From positions 1 to 64,000 of the forward strand of contig JBJEJH010000061.1 in NCBI GenBank assembly GCA_051877855.1: a DNA stretch of 64,000 nucleotides, given 5' to 3'. The DNA comes from MGBC120314 sp051877855 (GTDB taxonomy: Bacteria > Bacillota > Clostridia > Lachnospirales > Lachnospiraceae). A program made the translations under genes and the position numbers. Under the pieces are notes generated by a model. The model was given only the letters and a program-made list of their open reading frames with translations, ran no database searches and was not told the DNA's origin. Positions 26,624 to 36,444 of the stretch are shown one piece after another (the stretch's first letter is position 1; each line of letters begins with the position of its first letter).

Positions 26624-28357
26624 CTACACTTTCTGTAATCTCAAGATTTCTTTTGCCCGCTCATCCCAAATATGCTCTGTTGACGCTTTCGCATATGCTT
26701 TCTGCGCAATACCTCTTCTAAATTCTTCCGATGCTAAAAGACTGCAAACCTTTTGTGGCAATTCCTCTAATCTTTCCAAATCAAACATTACCATATCTTT
26801 ATTATCGCTAAAATGTGTCTTCAAATAATCCGTCCCATCGGTCAGACAAACCGCGCCCGAAAGACATATATTTGCAATTCGCTCAGTCATACCATCCTTA
26901 TGCCAGGTCATAACATTAAGTCCAATCTTGGCTCTCCCCCAAATCTCAAGGGACTGCTCCACTGTAACCGCATCGTGACGAATCAGATTGTCCTTACAAT
27001 CACCCTCATAAAAATCCCAGGTTTTTCCAAAGACATCGACCTTTATGCCCGCGCGAAGAAGCACCTCCACCACACGCGTGCGATAATAACACACTACATT
27101 ACGACAAACATTTTGAAGGGACCAGAGAAGCTTTAAGAAATCCTCCTGTGACAACTTTATATTCTTTTCCTGTAACAACGCGAGGAGTCCTTGTTCAAAG
27201 GTCAAATGCGGATGATCCAACATATATTCGTAATACATTCGGTGAAACGGATCCTGTAATTTGCTTTCATCCACTCGATTACAAGCACCGATAAATACAA
27301 TGTCATAAGGACGATCCTGATTCACCGCCATTCCAATATCCACACCGGCCGGCGGAAAATGCAGCGAATTCTTCACACCAAAATATCTCGTAATATACTT
27401 TGCGTATTCCCCATCCTGACACAGGAAATAATAATTGTCATCCAAATCCTTAAACATATCATCAAAAAACATTGGATTGTCAAACCAGAAATTGTATTTT
27501 GGCGTATTGATTTGCTTAAAATAATCCTTAAACAGTACCGTAGCCTGAAATCCAATAATTCCTTTCACCGGATAATTTACCAGGTCTTCCAATGAAAGTT
27601 CCCGTCCATATCGCCCATCGGAGGTACTCACTGCCTGTCCGCACTTTATAAGTGATACTGCCAAATCCAATGCAAATTGCTTTAACACTCCGTGACAGGT
27701 GTCATCCCCTGTAATCACATAGAATGGTGCGGTGTTCTTTGCAATACTTTCGTATTCCTTCCGGTTCTCCAATAACAAGGATAATCTTTGGTTAAATTCC
27801 GCCTCCAGGCCAAGGGTTCCTGCATATCGCGTCATTGCATTTAAAACCAACTCCAGACAATCGTTTTTTTGAAGGTCACTCATGTATCTCACCAGCATGT
27901 AGGCTATTGTTTTAACAACATTCTCTCCCCGGTTCTGAAGGTTGTCATATTTCCCGTCCTCACCATCACTCTTATTTTCTTTGTCGCTCTCTTTCCCACA
28001 GGGAATGCAATAAACACCCATACTGCCATAAGCATACGCATCCCGGGATACACGACATATCATTTCGTAATCTCTCAAGGCTTCCAACTCTTCATTAAAA
28101 TATCCCACATATTCAAAACACTTGGTGCGAATTACATATCCAAAAATATCCATATCACAAGAAAGAAGCAAATCAACCAAACTGGCCTCACCCTCCGGGA
28201 CATTGGTGCCAAATAATACAACATCATAGTCCATAAGAAATGCATTTTCCCGTAAAATCTCTTTGATTTCTGTTTCATTTGTCACATCCGAATTCACAAT
28301 AATCATTTGTCCATTCATCATTTGTTCATTCATCCCTGCACCACTCATCCGATCCAT
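26624..28357 (-). CDS. Partial GT2-like segment fused to CgeB-like glycosyltransferase (type B)
   Basis: 577 residues. Residues about 20-130 resemble only the second half of a GT2 domain (FEYVGYFNEELEALRDYEM) with no DxD nucleotide-binding first half, so that part is probably not catalytic alone. Residues about 210-577 are a type B module (PKYNFWFDNPMFF, RPYDIVFIGAC, NVMTWHKDGMTERI). Several closely spaced ATG codons make the start uncertain. First gene of the operon, divergent from the 28514 gene. Confidence 0.8.
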   Translation of the reverse strand: MDRMSGAGMNEQMMNGQMIIVNSDVTNETEIKEILRENAFLMDYDVVLFGTNVPEGEASLVDLLLSCDMDIFGYVIRTKCFEYVGYFNEELEALRDYEMICRVSRDAYAYGSMGVYCIPCGKESDKENKSDGEDGKYDNLQNRGENVVKTIAYMLVRYMSDLQKNDCLELVLNAMTRYAGTLGLEAEFNQRLSLLLENRKEYESIAKNTAPFYVITGDDTCHGVLKQFALDLAVSLIKCGQAVSTSDGRYGRELSLEDLVNYPVKGIIGFQATVLFKDYFKQINTPKYNFWFDNPMFFDDMFKDLDDNYYFLCQDGEYAKYITRYFGVKNSLHFPPAGVDIGMAVNQDRPYDIVFIGACNRVDESKLQDPFHRMYYEYMLDHPHLTFEQGLLALLQEKNIKLSQEDFLKLLWSLQNVCRNVVCYYRTRVVEVLLRAGIKVDVFGKTWDFYEGDCKDNLIRHDAVTVEQSLEIWGRAKIGLNVMTWHKDGMTERIANICLSGAVCLTDGTDYLKTHFSDNKDMVMFDLERLEELPQKVCSLLASEEFRRGIAQKAYAKASTEHIWDERAKEILRLQKV

Positions 28358-28424
28358 TCCTGTCTCTTTAATCTATTCTCCGTTCCGACGGCTTTTGATT
28401 CTAATTGCCTGCATCTATGTTTCC

Positions 28425-28479
28425 ATTATACAAAAATTCGACATAATTTACACCTAATTCTTTCAAAATGTGATATGAT
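28425..28479. promoter_or_regulatory. Divergent promoter region
   Basis: Minus strand: TATAAT (28425-28430) with a weak TGTAAA 17 nt upstream, reading toward 28357. Plus strand: TATGAT (28474-28479) preceded by TG as an extended -10, reading toward the 28514 gene. The -35 elements are poor. Confidence 0.5.
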
Positions 28480-28513
28480 AAATCTGAAGTGATTTACCGC
28501 AAAGGAGATTTTT

Positions 28514-29692
28514 ATGAATATTCTATTCTACCGCTATGGAAGTATCTGTGAACCGGACATTATTGATTCATTTAAGCACCTGGGATTTACGGTGCATGAA
28601 GATACCCGCGAAATATACAACAAAAAGCTGCTTCCTTCCGATTGTATTCAAGGGCTTTCCGAGCTTTTACACGAAAATAAATATTCCTTTGTATTTTCCA
28701 TAAATTTTTTCCCATCGGTTTCGGATGTGTGCAATATCTTCGGGATTCCGTATCTCTGTCTGATTGTAGACAGCCCGGTGCTGGAATTATTTTCAACCTC
28801 TTTGGCAAATCCCTGCAATAAGGTATTCTTATTTGACCGGAAGTTATACGAGGACTTTGTTCATATCAATCCGGAGGGCATTTTTCATATTCCTTTGGCG
28901 ACAAATGTTCGCGGAAACTATGGGACAGTAAGAAATGCAAGTAGTACACTGCGCAGGAAATTCGCTTCTGATATTTCCTTCATCGGTTCTCTCTACGCGG
29001 AGAAATGTACCTATAACCAGATTCAACTGCCGGAAGAATCGAGAGGTTTCGTAGATGGCCTAATCGAAGCACAGTTAAGGGTATATGGCTATAATTTCAT
29101 TGAAGAATGTCTCACCCCTGAAGTCATCGCTGACTTTATCAAGGTGCGCCCTGAACTTGAGCATTTCCCTGAAAGCATGAAGGTGGATATCAAGGCAGTA
29201 ATTGCACAGCATCTTATCAGCGTAAAAGTTGCCGAGCAGGAACGTTTACGTTTTTTAAAGGCACTTTCCGAGCGATTTAGTGTAGACCTGTACACCGGAA
29301 GTGATACATCTTCCATGCCTAAGATTCACAATAAGGGGTTCGCAAAAACCGCTACCGAAATGCCGATTATCTTTAACCAAAGCAAGATCAACCTAAACCT
29401 CACCGCCAAGTCGATTCGAAGTGGTCTGTCTCTTCGCATTTTCGATGTCCTTGGCTGCGAAGGTTTCCTTATCACCAATTATCAGGAAGAGCTTCCGGAA
29501 CATTTTGTCATTGGACAGGACTTAGAAGCTTACGACAGTTTAGACGACCTTATCGCCAAATGTGAGTACTACCTGGGACATGAAAAAGACCGTCAGGAAA
29601 TTGCCCACAACGGTCTATTAAAAGTTCAACAATATCACACCTACGATGTTCGGTTGGAACAGATGTTAGAAATGGCGTTTGGGTTAAAATAA
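28514..29692 (+). CDS. DUF3880/CgeB-like glycosyltransferase (type A)
   Basis: 392 residues; third type A copy. Shows IPYLCLIVDSPVLE, CNKVFLFDRK, INLNLTAKSIRSGLSLR and FDVLGCEGFLITNYQEELPEHF. AAAGGAG precedes the ATG. It stands alone on the plus strand between two minus-strand glycosyltransferase operons, converging on the 29708 gene with 15 nt between stops. Confidence 0.85.
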   Translation: MNILFYRYGSICEPDIIDSFKHLGFTVHEDTREIYNKKLLPSDCIQGLSELLHENKYSFVFSINFFPSVSDVCNIFGIPYLCLIVDSPVLELFSTSLANPCNKVFLFDRKLYEDFVHINPEGIFHIPLATNVRGNYGTVRNASSTLRRKFASDISFIGSLYAEKCTYNQIQLPEESRGFVDGLIEAQLRVYGYNFIEECLTPEVIADFIKVRPELEHFPESMKVDIKAVIAQHLISVKVAEQERLRFLKALSERFSVDLYTGSDTSSMPKIHNKGFAKTATEMPIIFNQSKINLNLTAKSIRSGLSLRIFDVLGCEGFLITNYQEELPEHFVIGQDLEAYDSLDDLIAKCEYYLGHEKDRQEIAHNGLLKVQQYHTYDVRLEQMLEMAFGLK

Positions 29693-29707
29693 CCCACTAA
29701 ATTTAAT

Positions 29708-30868
29708 CTATAAAAAGGCCTCTGCAATCTCTCTTGCCCGATGACGCATCTGATGATTATCCCGCGCCAGTTCATAGCCTGCATCGGCTATGGACTGGGC
29801 TTTTTCTATGTCCTTTAAGAGTGATTCTATCGTTTTAGGCAACCGGTCAATCTCCGGAAGTTCAAATAGAATTCCATTGGTTCCCGACGTGATTATTTCC
29901 TTCATATATCCTGAAGAGTCCGTAATCGCCACTGCCCCTGCCAGCATTCCGTTAAACACACGGTCATGGCTTCCATCCTTAAACCAGGTCATGGTATTAA
30001 GCACAATCTTCGAATTACACATGGTCTTCGCCACATCCTGTGGCGCAATAAATCCGCCATAGTGAAAATGTGGATTCTTAAAACAATCACAATTATCCCA
30101 ACCACGACCACAAACCATAACATCAATTCCATTGTTTACTAAGGTATCGATGGTTTTCTCGCGATAGTAGGAAGTTGCAAACGAATCCACCACGCGAAAA
30201 TCCGTAATAACCTCACTCAGTTCGACGTCTGACAGCGCCACCTTATGATCCCTCATGTACTGCTCAATCACATTCTCCGAAAGTTCGGAGGGATTATTAA
30301 TCAGAAAATCATAAACCTCCTTAATCATCTTTTCCCCATCGAATGCGGGGTATTTACTGCACACCGGCATAATCTCTTTCACCAAGTCCCGAGATAATCC
30401 TCCGGCATAGAACACATCAATACTGCGCTCCGTGAGTTTCCCTCCCGGTTCAAAATGATTACCGCCATGAGGAAGATACGCCACCATTGGTATATTCGGG
30501 AAAAACCTTGTAATATAGCTGACATGATTGCGGTCACAGGTCAGCACCGCACAATTCCTCGGGGCAGAAAGTAATGCAGTGCGATAATGGAAGGGATGAT
30601 CCATCAGCACGTTAATAAACAAGACCCCAAGGTCCTCCCACACATTATGTCCCGGATTGATTTCCATATTAAAGCCAAGATTATTATAACCAAGTGCAAA
30701 ATCAATTGGTTTCATTGCAAAGGCAGCAAAACGAGAGAGTGATTCAGCGGTGTTCTTCACATCATAAATCATCACCTCGTGCCCCATCTTCCTGAATTCA
30801 TCTGCCATATCCAGGGTAAACAAATCCAAAGAGGCATATGCACCTGTAAATAAAACAATTCTTCCCAT
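29708..30868 (-). CDS. CgeB-like glycosyltransferase (type B)
   Basis: 386 residues, a single type B module: NVLMDHPFHYR, CDRNHVSYITRFF, RSIDVFYAGGLSRD, NTMTWFKDGSHDRVFNGML. It is close to the C-terminal half of the 23089 protein. Last gene of the seven-gene operon that starts at 37359. AGGAGA precedes the ATG. Confidence 0.84.
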   Translation of the reverse strand: MGRIVLFTGAYASLDLFTLDMADEFRKMGHEVMIYDVKNTAESLSRFAAFAMKPIDFALGYNNLGFNMEINPGHNVWEDLGVLFINVLMDHPFHYRTALLSAPRNCAVLTCDRNHVSYITRFFPNIPMVAYLPHGGNHFEPGGKLTERSIDVFYAGGLSRDLVKEIMPVCSKYPAFDGEKMIKEVYDFLINNPSELSENVIEQYMRDHKVALSDVELSEVITDFRVVDSFATSYYREKTIDTLVNNGIDVMVCGRGWDNCDCFKNPHFHYGGFIAPQDVAKTMCNSKIVLNTMTWFKDGSHDRVFNGMLAGAVAITDSSGYMKEIITSGTNGILFELPEIDRLPKTIESLLKDIEKAQSIADAGYELARDNHQMRHRAREIAEAFL

Positions 30869-30902
30869 ATAATTCTCCTATGCGTTGTGTTCTTTCAACC
30901 TA

Positions 30903-32084
30903 TTAAACCAAATCCACCACACTCAGAATCTGGTTCACAATATTCTTCCAGACAAATTGGTTACGAACTTTTTCAAATCCATTTTCAATGATTGTCTTCG
31001 TTTCTTCCGATTTCTCCAAATAATTCTTAATCATTCCCGGTATTTCCTCTAACTTATTCAAGGAATAATATGCAATATCCTTTCCATCCGCAAAATTCTC
31101 TAAAAGCCACTGACTTGAATCTGTAAACGGCAGTGAGCCCTGCAATAAGATGTTAAATATACGGTCATGCGTTCCATCCTTAAACCATGGCATCACATTC
31201 AGGTTGATTTTTGCCTTGTGCATCACAGGAAGGGTATCTGCAAAGGGTACACGATCATTGATTATATGTACACTATCAAGGTTTGCCGAAGGATGGTTTT
31301 CCCAACCCCTTCCCAAAAGCCACACATCGATTCCTGCATTGGCAATAATCTCAATAATCTGCTCACGATAATACATCCGGGTCATCCAATCAATGGGCTC
31401 GGCACAGGCAAGGATTGTCTTAAGATGCTCCTTCGACACATCAAGCTGCATTTGACCTATAACGTCAAGAACTGCCTGTTCTGTTGTAACCTGCCAATGA
31501 TCAATCATATACGCGGACAGATTATGATAAAACTCTCTTAATAGCTCATTTTCTGCAAACTGCTCGTCAACCTGTGTCAGATAACTTTCCGGTCGATAAT
31601 AGGTTCCGGAAAACAACACATCATAAGGTCGGCTTTTGTAATCGGACAAATCCAATTCGCCCATATAGGTTCCTGCATGTGGCATAAACTCGACTTCGGA
31701 AACTTCATTTTCAAAATATTTATGAACATATTCCACATGATTTCGGTCACAGCAAAATTGAATATAATTCTTGGGATGTTTCTGCATCGTCTTATGAAAA
31801 CGAAGCGGATGATCCATCAGGATATTAACCGCCCTTGTATTCATGGAGTCCCATAATTCCACAAAAAGATCTTCCTTAATTCCAAGTCCGTCAAAGGCAA
31901 TTGTTGCATCCACTCTCTGTGATAAAAACTGCGAAAATGCGGCAAAAGAATGTTCTCCGGGAGCATTCATATCCCGTAAATCCAGAATAAAACACTGATG
32001 ATTTCTTTGTTTCAGTTCTTCCACTATTTGATTGGTAAAATAATTAAAGGATTCAACTCCTGAATAAAATAAAACAAAGCGCAT
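30903..32084 (-). CDS. CgeB-like glycosyltransferase (type B)
   Basis: 393 residues. Same signature positions as its neighbour (NILMDHPLRF, CCDRNHVEYV, RPYDVLFSGTYY, NVMPWFKDGTHDRIFNILL) but clearly diverged in between, so the two probably differ in sugar or acceptor. GAAGGTG precedes the ATG. It sits 15 nt downstream of a licD gene. Confidence 0.84.
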   Translation of the reverse strand: MRFVLFYSGVESFNYFTNQIVEELKQRNHQCFILDLRDMNAPGEHSFAAFSQFLSQRVDATIAFDGLGIKEDLFVELWDSMNTRAVNILMDHPLRFHKTMQKHPKNYIQFCCDRNHVEYVHKYFENEVSEVEFMPHAGTYMGELDLSDYKSRPYDVLFSGTYYRPESYLTQVDEQFAENELLREFYHNLSAYMIDHWQVTTEQAVLDVIGQMQLDVSKEHLKTILACAEPIDWMTRMYYREQIIEIIANAGIDVWLLGRGWENHPSANLDSVHIINDRVPFADTLPVMHKAKINLNVMPWFKDGTHDRIFNILLQGSLPFTDSSQWLLENFADGKDIAYYSLNKLEEIPGMIKNYLEKSEETKTIIENGFEKVRNQFVWKNIVNQILSVVDLV

Positions 32085-32099
32085 GCATTCACCTTCTAT

Positions 32100-32984
32100 T
32101 CATGTATTTTCCAGATACTCTACATACGGCTTATCCGGGTCTAGAAGTATTTTTTGTTCATGATTATTAAATACATGTACCGGTGTCATATAATCATCAT
32201 AGTATTTCTTTAATATGAGATCATATCCTGCAGGGACAGGCATCTTCAGCCCCTCGAAATCCATATAAATCGTATCACCAAAAACACTCTTCGGATACCT
32301 TCTGGCATTACTTCGTACCTCATCATAATAATATCCTACAATATCGGACTGCCCATAATTTTCTAATGTCAATTGGTCAAACAAATGCTGTGCCTTAATA
32401 TAATCATTTGCAAGTTCAACAACCAAGTCTGTACCCATCGCATATTGTTTTCCTGCCAAAACTCCCCGAAGCATGTCAAGCGGATTATTAATACAGTCAA
32501 ACAATTCTCTTTGTATCTGCTTAAATACAGGATTTACATGGACACCATCATCAAATTCATCAATCGGAAAAATATCAATAAATATTCCTTGATTAAACCC
32601 CGGCTCTTTTTGTGGAAATTCTACAGCAGTAGTTTCACTATTTCTTATCTTTGAGAAAATCCAGGTCATCCCACTAGAATTGTACCAATTCTGATAATAA
32701 TACTTTCCCGTAAACTCTTTAGGTGCAATCTCTTTGAATTTCTCATATTCATCCCGTAACATCCAAAAATCCATATCATCATCCCACGGAATAAATCCCT
32801 GGTGACGCACAGCACCAAGTAAGGTTCCAAAAGCCGCATAATATTTTAATCCATATCTTTTACATACTTTATCAAACTGCTGCCACAATTCGATTTCCGT
32901 CGCCCATACTTTCTTCATTTTATTTGTTACAAGATAACCACATCGCTCTTCCTCTTGATAAAAATCATCACTTAATATTGTCAA
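32100..32984 (-). CDS. LicD family phosphotransferase (copy 1)
   Basis: 294 residues. LicD proteins (fukutin/FKRP-related) transfer phosphocholine, phospho-alditol or similar groups from CDP donors to glycans. The family core is present: GTLLGAVRHQGFIPWDDDMD at about 53-72 and IFIDIFPIDEF. The start is a TTG (32982-32984) with AGAGGT 8 nt upstream. Copies are also at 35548, 36445, 43343 and 53116. The transferred group is unknown; no licA/licC choline genes are in the window. Confidence 0.88.
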   Translation of the reverse strand: MTILSDDFYQEEERCGYLVTNKMKKVWATEIELWQQFDKVCKRYGLKYYAAFGTLLGAVRHQGFIPWDDDMDFWMLRDEYEKFKEIAPKEFTGKYYYQNWYNSSGMTWIFSKIRNSETTAVEFPQKEPGFNQGIFIDIFPIDEFDDGVHVNPVFKQIQRELFDCINNPLDMLRGVLAGKQYAMGTDLVVELANDYIKAQHLFDQLTLENYGQSDIVGYYYDEVRSNARRYPKSVFGDTIYMDFEGLKMPVPAGYDLILKKYYDDYMTPVHVFNNHEQKILLDPDKPYVEYLENT

Positions 32985-33051
32985 ATCAATATACCTCTAA
33001 TCCATCATTCTAGGACATTATGCCTTCTAAAACATTTTATTTCTATAAGAT

Positions 33052-34575
33052 TTAGGCATTTATTTTCATCAAATCTTTCATAATATACTCATGCACCTTC
33101 TCACCACAGGTACCATCAAGATTATTGCTAATTCCTGCCTCCGCTTCTTTTTGCATACGAAGAACCTCTTCAAGTCGATTATTCACTAAATCATCCACAA
33201 AGTCTTCAAACATATATTCCGGACATTCATTGCCGCCAAAGAAATCCCGAAAACAGGTCATCTTAAATACATCACATGCATTAGCGCGTTGACGTTCCGG
33301 GCACTGTTCAATATCAAAATTTTCCTGACTGTTAAACCGAAATACCGGTTTATTACATACTTCATATAATGCAATAATAGAACTGTAGCCAGAGCCGATA
33401 TAAGCATCGGTCGCTGCAACTGCCCTGGAAACATCCGGTGTTCTATCAAATACTCCCACCTTATTGCTAACAAAATAATCCACCAATTCCTGATATTGCT
33501 CCACGAACTGCGGTCTCATCGCTTTCACGGTTCCCTCAAGAAGCGGATGTGGGCGCCACACGATTACAACATCCTCTCTGAAAGCAACCTTTTCAAAGAA
33601 TCGATGAAGCTTTTGCATCAACACATCTCCATATTGTAAGAAATCCGTTATCGTCGTATTGAGCAATAGTCTTTTCTTGTCATTCTCACCAAGCCCCCAT
33701 TCCTCGGGAGGTGTAACATGAGCATTATTTAAACGAATGACCTTATCAAACTTTGGTGAACCCAGCGGAAGAACACGATCATAATAAGGATACTCTTTAC
33801 AGGATTCTTTCATCTCTTCACACTGAAAGATTAAATAATCCGCACGATGTAATAACGGAAGCAAATTGTAATCATCGGAAAGAAAACCCGGATTCACATA
33901 ATACGGAACATAGGCAAGCTTTCCGCAATGTTTCTTTAACTCCTTGGAGTGATATGCCGGATGCACCTGTGTTACATAATTATGTTCATCAAAGGGATTG
34001 TGTACAAATACAAGATCCGGGCGCTTTTCGCCGAGCAGATAATCCTGAAAATGAACCACCGGTACATCTTTTGGAAAGTTGTTACCATCATAGCAAGGTT
34101 CCCACTGGTTTGTCTGCCGGTTTGCCTCAAAGAACGGAATCGGCACCACCGCCACTTCACACCTCTCATCTTCCGAAAATGCACGCCAGATGCTTTCTAA
34201 ACTATCCCACATCTCTGCCTTGTAGGGAAGGAATACTACACGGAAAGTTCTTTCGATACAGTCCAATGCTACGGATATTTCAGTTAATAATGCTTTCATA
34301 TCAACAATCACACGTGATGTACATTCCAGCGAGCACTGATATACCAACTCACAGAACTGTTCCAACTGCGATATAATCCGGGCCTCGTTAATCCCTTTCT
34401 GATCAATTGGGTTCGTATTCGACTCCAATTTTTCTCCCAAGGCAATGACCGCTTCCTGACAACTTGTAAGAATCTGAAGTCTGGTTTCTGCATCATCCAC
34501 CGTTTGCAGGCAATCACACAGATTCGCTATACTTTGTAATGTTTTCCGGTCGCGTTCCTTCTCAACTAATATCAT
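33052..34575 (-). CDS. CDP-glycerol:glycerophosphotransferase-like protein (TagF type)
   Basis: 507 residues. The N-terminal 120 or so residues are helical and of unknown role. The rest resembles the TagF-type GT-B phosphotransferase domain, with VIVWRPHPLL and DAYIGSGYSSIIALYE in the positions of the family's HP and SDYSS motifs. Predicted to transfer a glycerol- or ribitol-phosphate-like unit from a CDP donor. It is in one operon with three licD genes, which fits phospho-alditol decoration. GGAGAG precedes the ATG; 3 nt from the upstream gene. Confidence 0.78.
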   Translation of the reverse strand: MILVEKERDRKTLQSIANLCDCLQTVDDAETRLQILTSCQEAVIALGEKLESNTNPIDQKGINEARIISQLEQFCELVYQCSLECTSRVIVDMKALLTEISVALDCIERTFRVVFLPYKAEMWDSLESIWRAFSEDERCEVAVVPIPFFEANRQTNQWEPCYDGNNFPKDVPVVHFQDYLLGEKRPDLVFVHNPFDEHNYVTQVHPAYHSKELKKHCGKLAYVPYYVNPGFLSDDYNLLPLLHRADYLIFQCEEMKESCKEYPYYDRVLPLGSPKFDKVIRLNNAHVTPPEEWGLGENDKKRLLLNTTITDFLQYGDVLMQKLHRFFEKVAFREDVVIVWRPHPLLEGTVKAMRPQFVEQYQELVDYFVSNKVGVFDRTPDVSRAVAATDAYIGSGYSSIIALYEVCNKPVFRFNSQENFDIEQCPERQRANACDVFKMTCFRDFFGGNECPEYMFEDFVDDLVNNRLEEVLRMQKEAEAGISNNLDGTCGEKVHEYIMKDLMKINA

Positions 34576-34578
34576 ATC

Positions 34579-35535
34579 TTACTCTCCATCCTCCCAAACT
34601 TCCTCATAACCTTCCGATTCTTCCTGTGCAATCTGCACCATCTGTCTGGCTGTAAGTTTACTTTGGTACACCGGATTATTAAACAGATTATCCAAATCAG
34701 GGCGTACTGTATGGGACTTTTCAAAGGAAATGGCAAAGAAATCCTTGGCAAGCCACTGATAATCCCGTTCTGTCATCTGCTCCGGGTGAAAATAATAGCC
34801 TCCATATCGAAAAGAATGCCAATTTCTAAATTCGTATACATCCGGATGATATACCGACATATAGGTTCCATAAGTTTCAAATTCACTGAAACTGTTCTCT
34901 TGAATATGTTCCAGACGAATGACGTGAAAAATCTTTTCCCAAAACGTAGTTCCGGGAATATCTTTCCGAGCCTCAATCAAATCGAGAAGTTCTTTCATAT
35001 AGCAGCATTCAAAGAGCATATGTTCTGATATAAAGGACTTCTGAATAAGTTTACCAAGTCTGGGATTCAATGTCTTCATCGTCACAAAATACTCATCACG
35101 GTATTCATGCTTCATATCAAAGTATGGTTTCCCTTCGGGAGAAAACATTGAGAAATCATCGCAGGGCACCGTATCGCCATCCCAGGTCATATAATACTGA
35201 TCCTTACAAACTCTTGAATACTGCATCTTAAGAAACTGCTGATAATACCAGCCCACCAACCCCCTTGGCAGTTCGCGACCCTGTAAGATTGGTGCCATGA
35301 CTTCCTCCATACATTGATAAACCAAGTCAAAGGGAATCAAATCGTTTTCATTGATAAATCCGGCCTTCTCACCCAAACCGGACTCCTTAACATATCTTCC
35401 GACCTCATCACTTCCAACAAATAAAACCCTTCGCACAGGAAGATACTTTACCATTCGCTCATTATTACATTCTACACGTTTAAAGTCCTTCGGTGTCACA
35501 ACCACCATCGCATCATATTCATGTAAATCAGCCAT
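34579..35535 (-). CDS. DUF6492-like putative glycosyltransferase
   Basis: 318 residues, GT-A-like. The pattern GWYYQQFLKM followed by YYMTWDGDTVPCDDFSMF, with a DxD-like WDGDT, resembles the DUF6492 family found in surface-polysaccharide clusters. No membrane segment. AGGAGG precedes the ATG. The end is Glu-rich. Family call moderate, activity inferred. Confidence 0.65.
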   Translation of the reverse strand: MADLHEYDAMVVVTPKDFKRVECNNERMVKYLPVRRVLFVGSDEVGRYVKESGLGEKAGFINENDLIPFDLVYQCMEEVMAPILQGRELPRGLVGWYYQQFLKMQYSRVCKDQYYMTWDGDTVPCDDFSMFSPEGKPYFDMKHEYRDEYFVTMKTLNPRLGKLIQKSFISEHMLFECCYMKELLDLIEARKDIPGTTFWEKIFHVIRLEHIQENSFSEFETYGTYMSVYHPDVYEFRNWHSFRYGGYYFHPEQMTERDYQWLAKDFFAISFEKSHTVRPDLDNLFNNPVYQSKLTARQMVQIAQEESEGYEEVWEDGE

Positions 35536-35547
35536 ATTGATTTCCTC

Positions 35548-36432
35548 CTATCGATGATTCCTAAGCCATTCCTTGTACGGCATGTCCGGGTCAACAATCA
35601 TATTATTGTGTAACGTTCCCCCACGCACCGGTGTCTTCCAGTCTCCATACTCCATCGTAAGAATTCGGGCAAATTCTCTTGAAATAGGAACTGTTGTATC
35701 GCAAAAGGGAACCTCCATCAAATCTTCAAACCATTCTTTCTCATAATGTTTATACAGATTACCCATCACTTCTGAAGACCAGCATCGTAAATGATTGGTG
35801 GCATCGAGATTACTAAGACAGAAATCTTCAAAACATTTCAAGGTATCCTGATAACTCATGTTAATAAGTTCAAGTACCATACTCTTATCAATGGTAAACA
35901 TCTTCCAGATTTCCGGATTATCGATATTATTCAAAATCGCCGGACGATTGTAGATACAATCCCAGATATCCCTCTTGATATTCGTAATCATCTGCATCTT
36001 CGGTGTTCCGTCATCCGTTACATCCAGCGGAAAAATGTCAATGAAAATACCTTGATTAAAAGACTCCTCTTTATCCTGAAATTCAATCGCTGTTGTACGA
36101 CTGTCACGGAGCTTTGAAAATCCCCAAATCATCGAATCCGTATAGGCGTTCTGAAAAAAATACGGCTCCTTAAACTCCTGTGGTCCAATCTGCAGCAATC
36201 TCATATAATCATCCCGGAGTATGAATACATCAATATCATCATCCCAGGGTATAAATCCCTGATGCCGTACTGCCCCAAGCAGAGTCCCGTAACAGACGTG
36301 ATACTTGATATTGTATTTCTTACACGCTTCATCAAACTTTTTCAACAGATTGAGCTCCACTGCCCAGATCTTTTTCATTTTCGAAGTTACCAGATAACCT
36401 TCGATTTCTTCCTCTTCATAGTTAAATGCCAT
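35548..36432 (-). CDS. LicD family phosphotransferase (copy 2)
   Basis: 294 residues with the LicD core CYGTLLGAVRHQGFIPWDDD and QGIFIDIFPLD. It resembles copy 1 most closely among the five (shared GYLVTxKMKK opening and equal length). Probable CDP-dependent phosphotransferase acting on a glycan. 12 nt on each side to its operon neighbours. Confidence 0.88.
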   Translation of the reverse strand: MAFNYEEEEIEGYLVTSKMKKIWAVELNLLKKFDEACKKYNIKYHVCYGTLLGAVRHQGFIPWDDDIDVFILRDDYMRLLQIGPQEFKEPYFFQNAYTDSMIWGFSKLRDSRTTAIEFQDKEESFNQGIFIDIFPLDVTDDGTPKMQMITNIKRDIWDCIYNRPAILNNIDNPEIWKMFTIDKSMVLELINMSYQDTLKCFEDFCLSNLDATNHLRCWSSEVMGNLYKHYEKEWFEDLMEVPFCDTTVPISREFARILTMEYGDWKTPVRGGTLHNNMIVDPDMPYKEWLRNHR

Positions 36433-36444
36433 TATTCTATCCTC

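Noticed and set aside
33753..34376. 207-residue plus-strand frame opposite the TagF-like gene
   Set aside because: His/Pro/Thr-rich mirror of the minus-strand coding sequence with no RBS or family resemblance.
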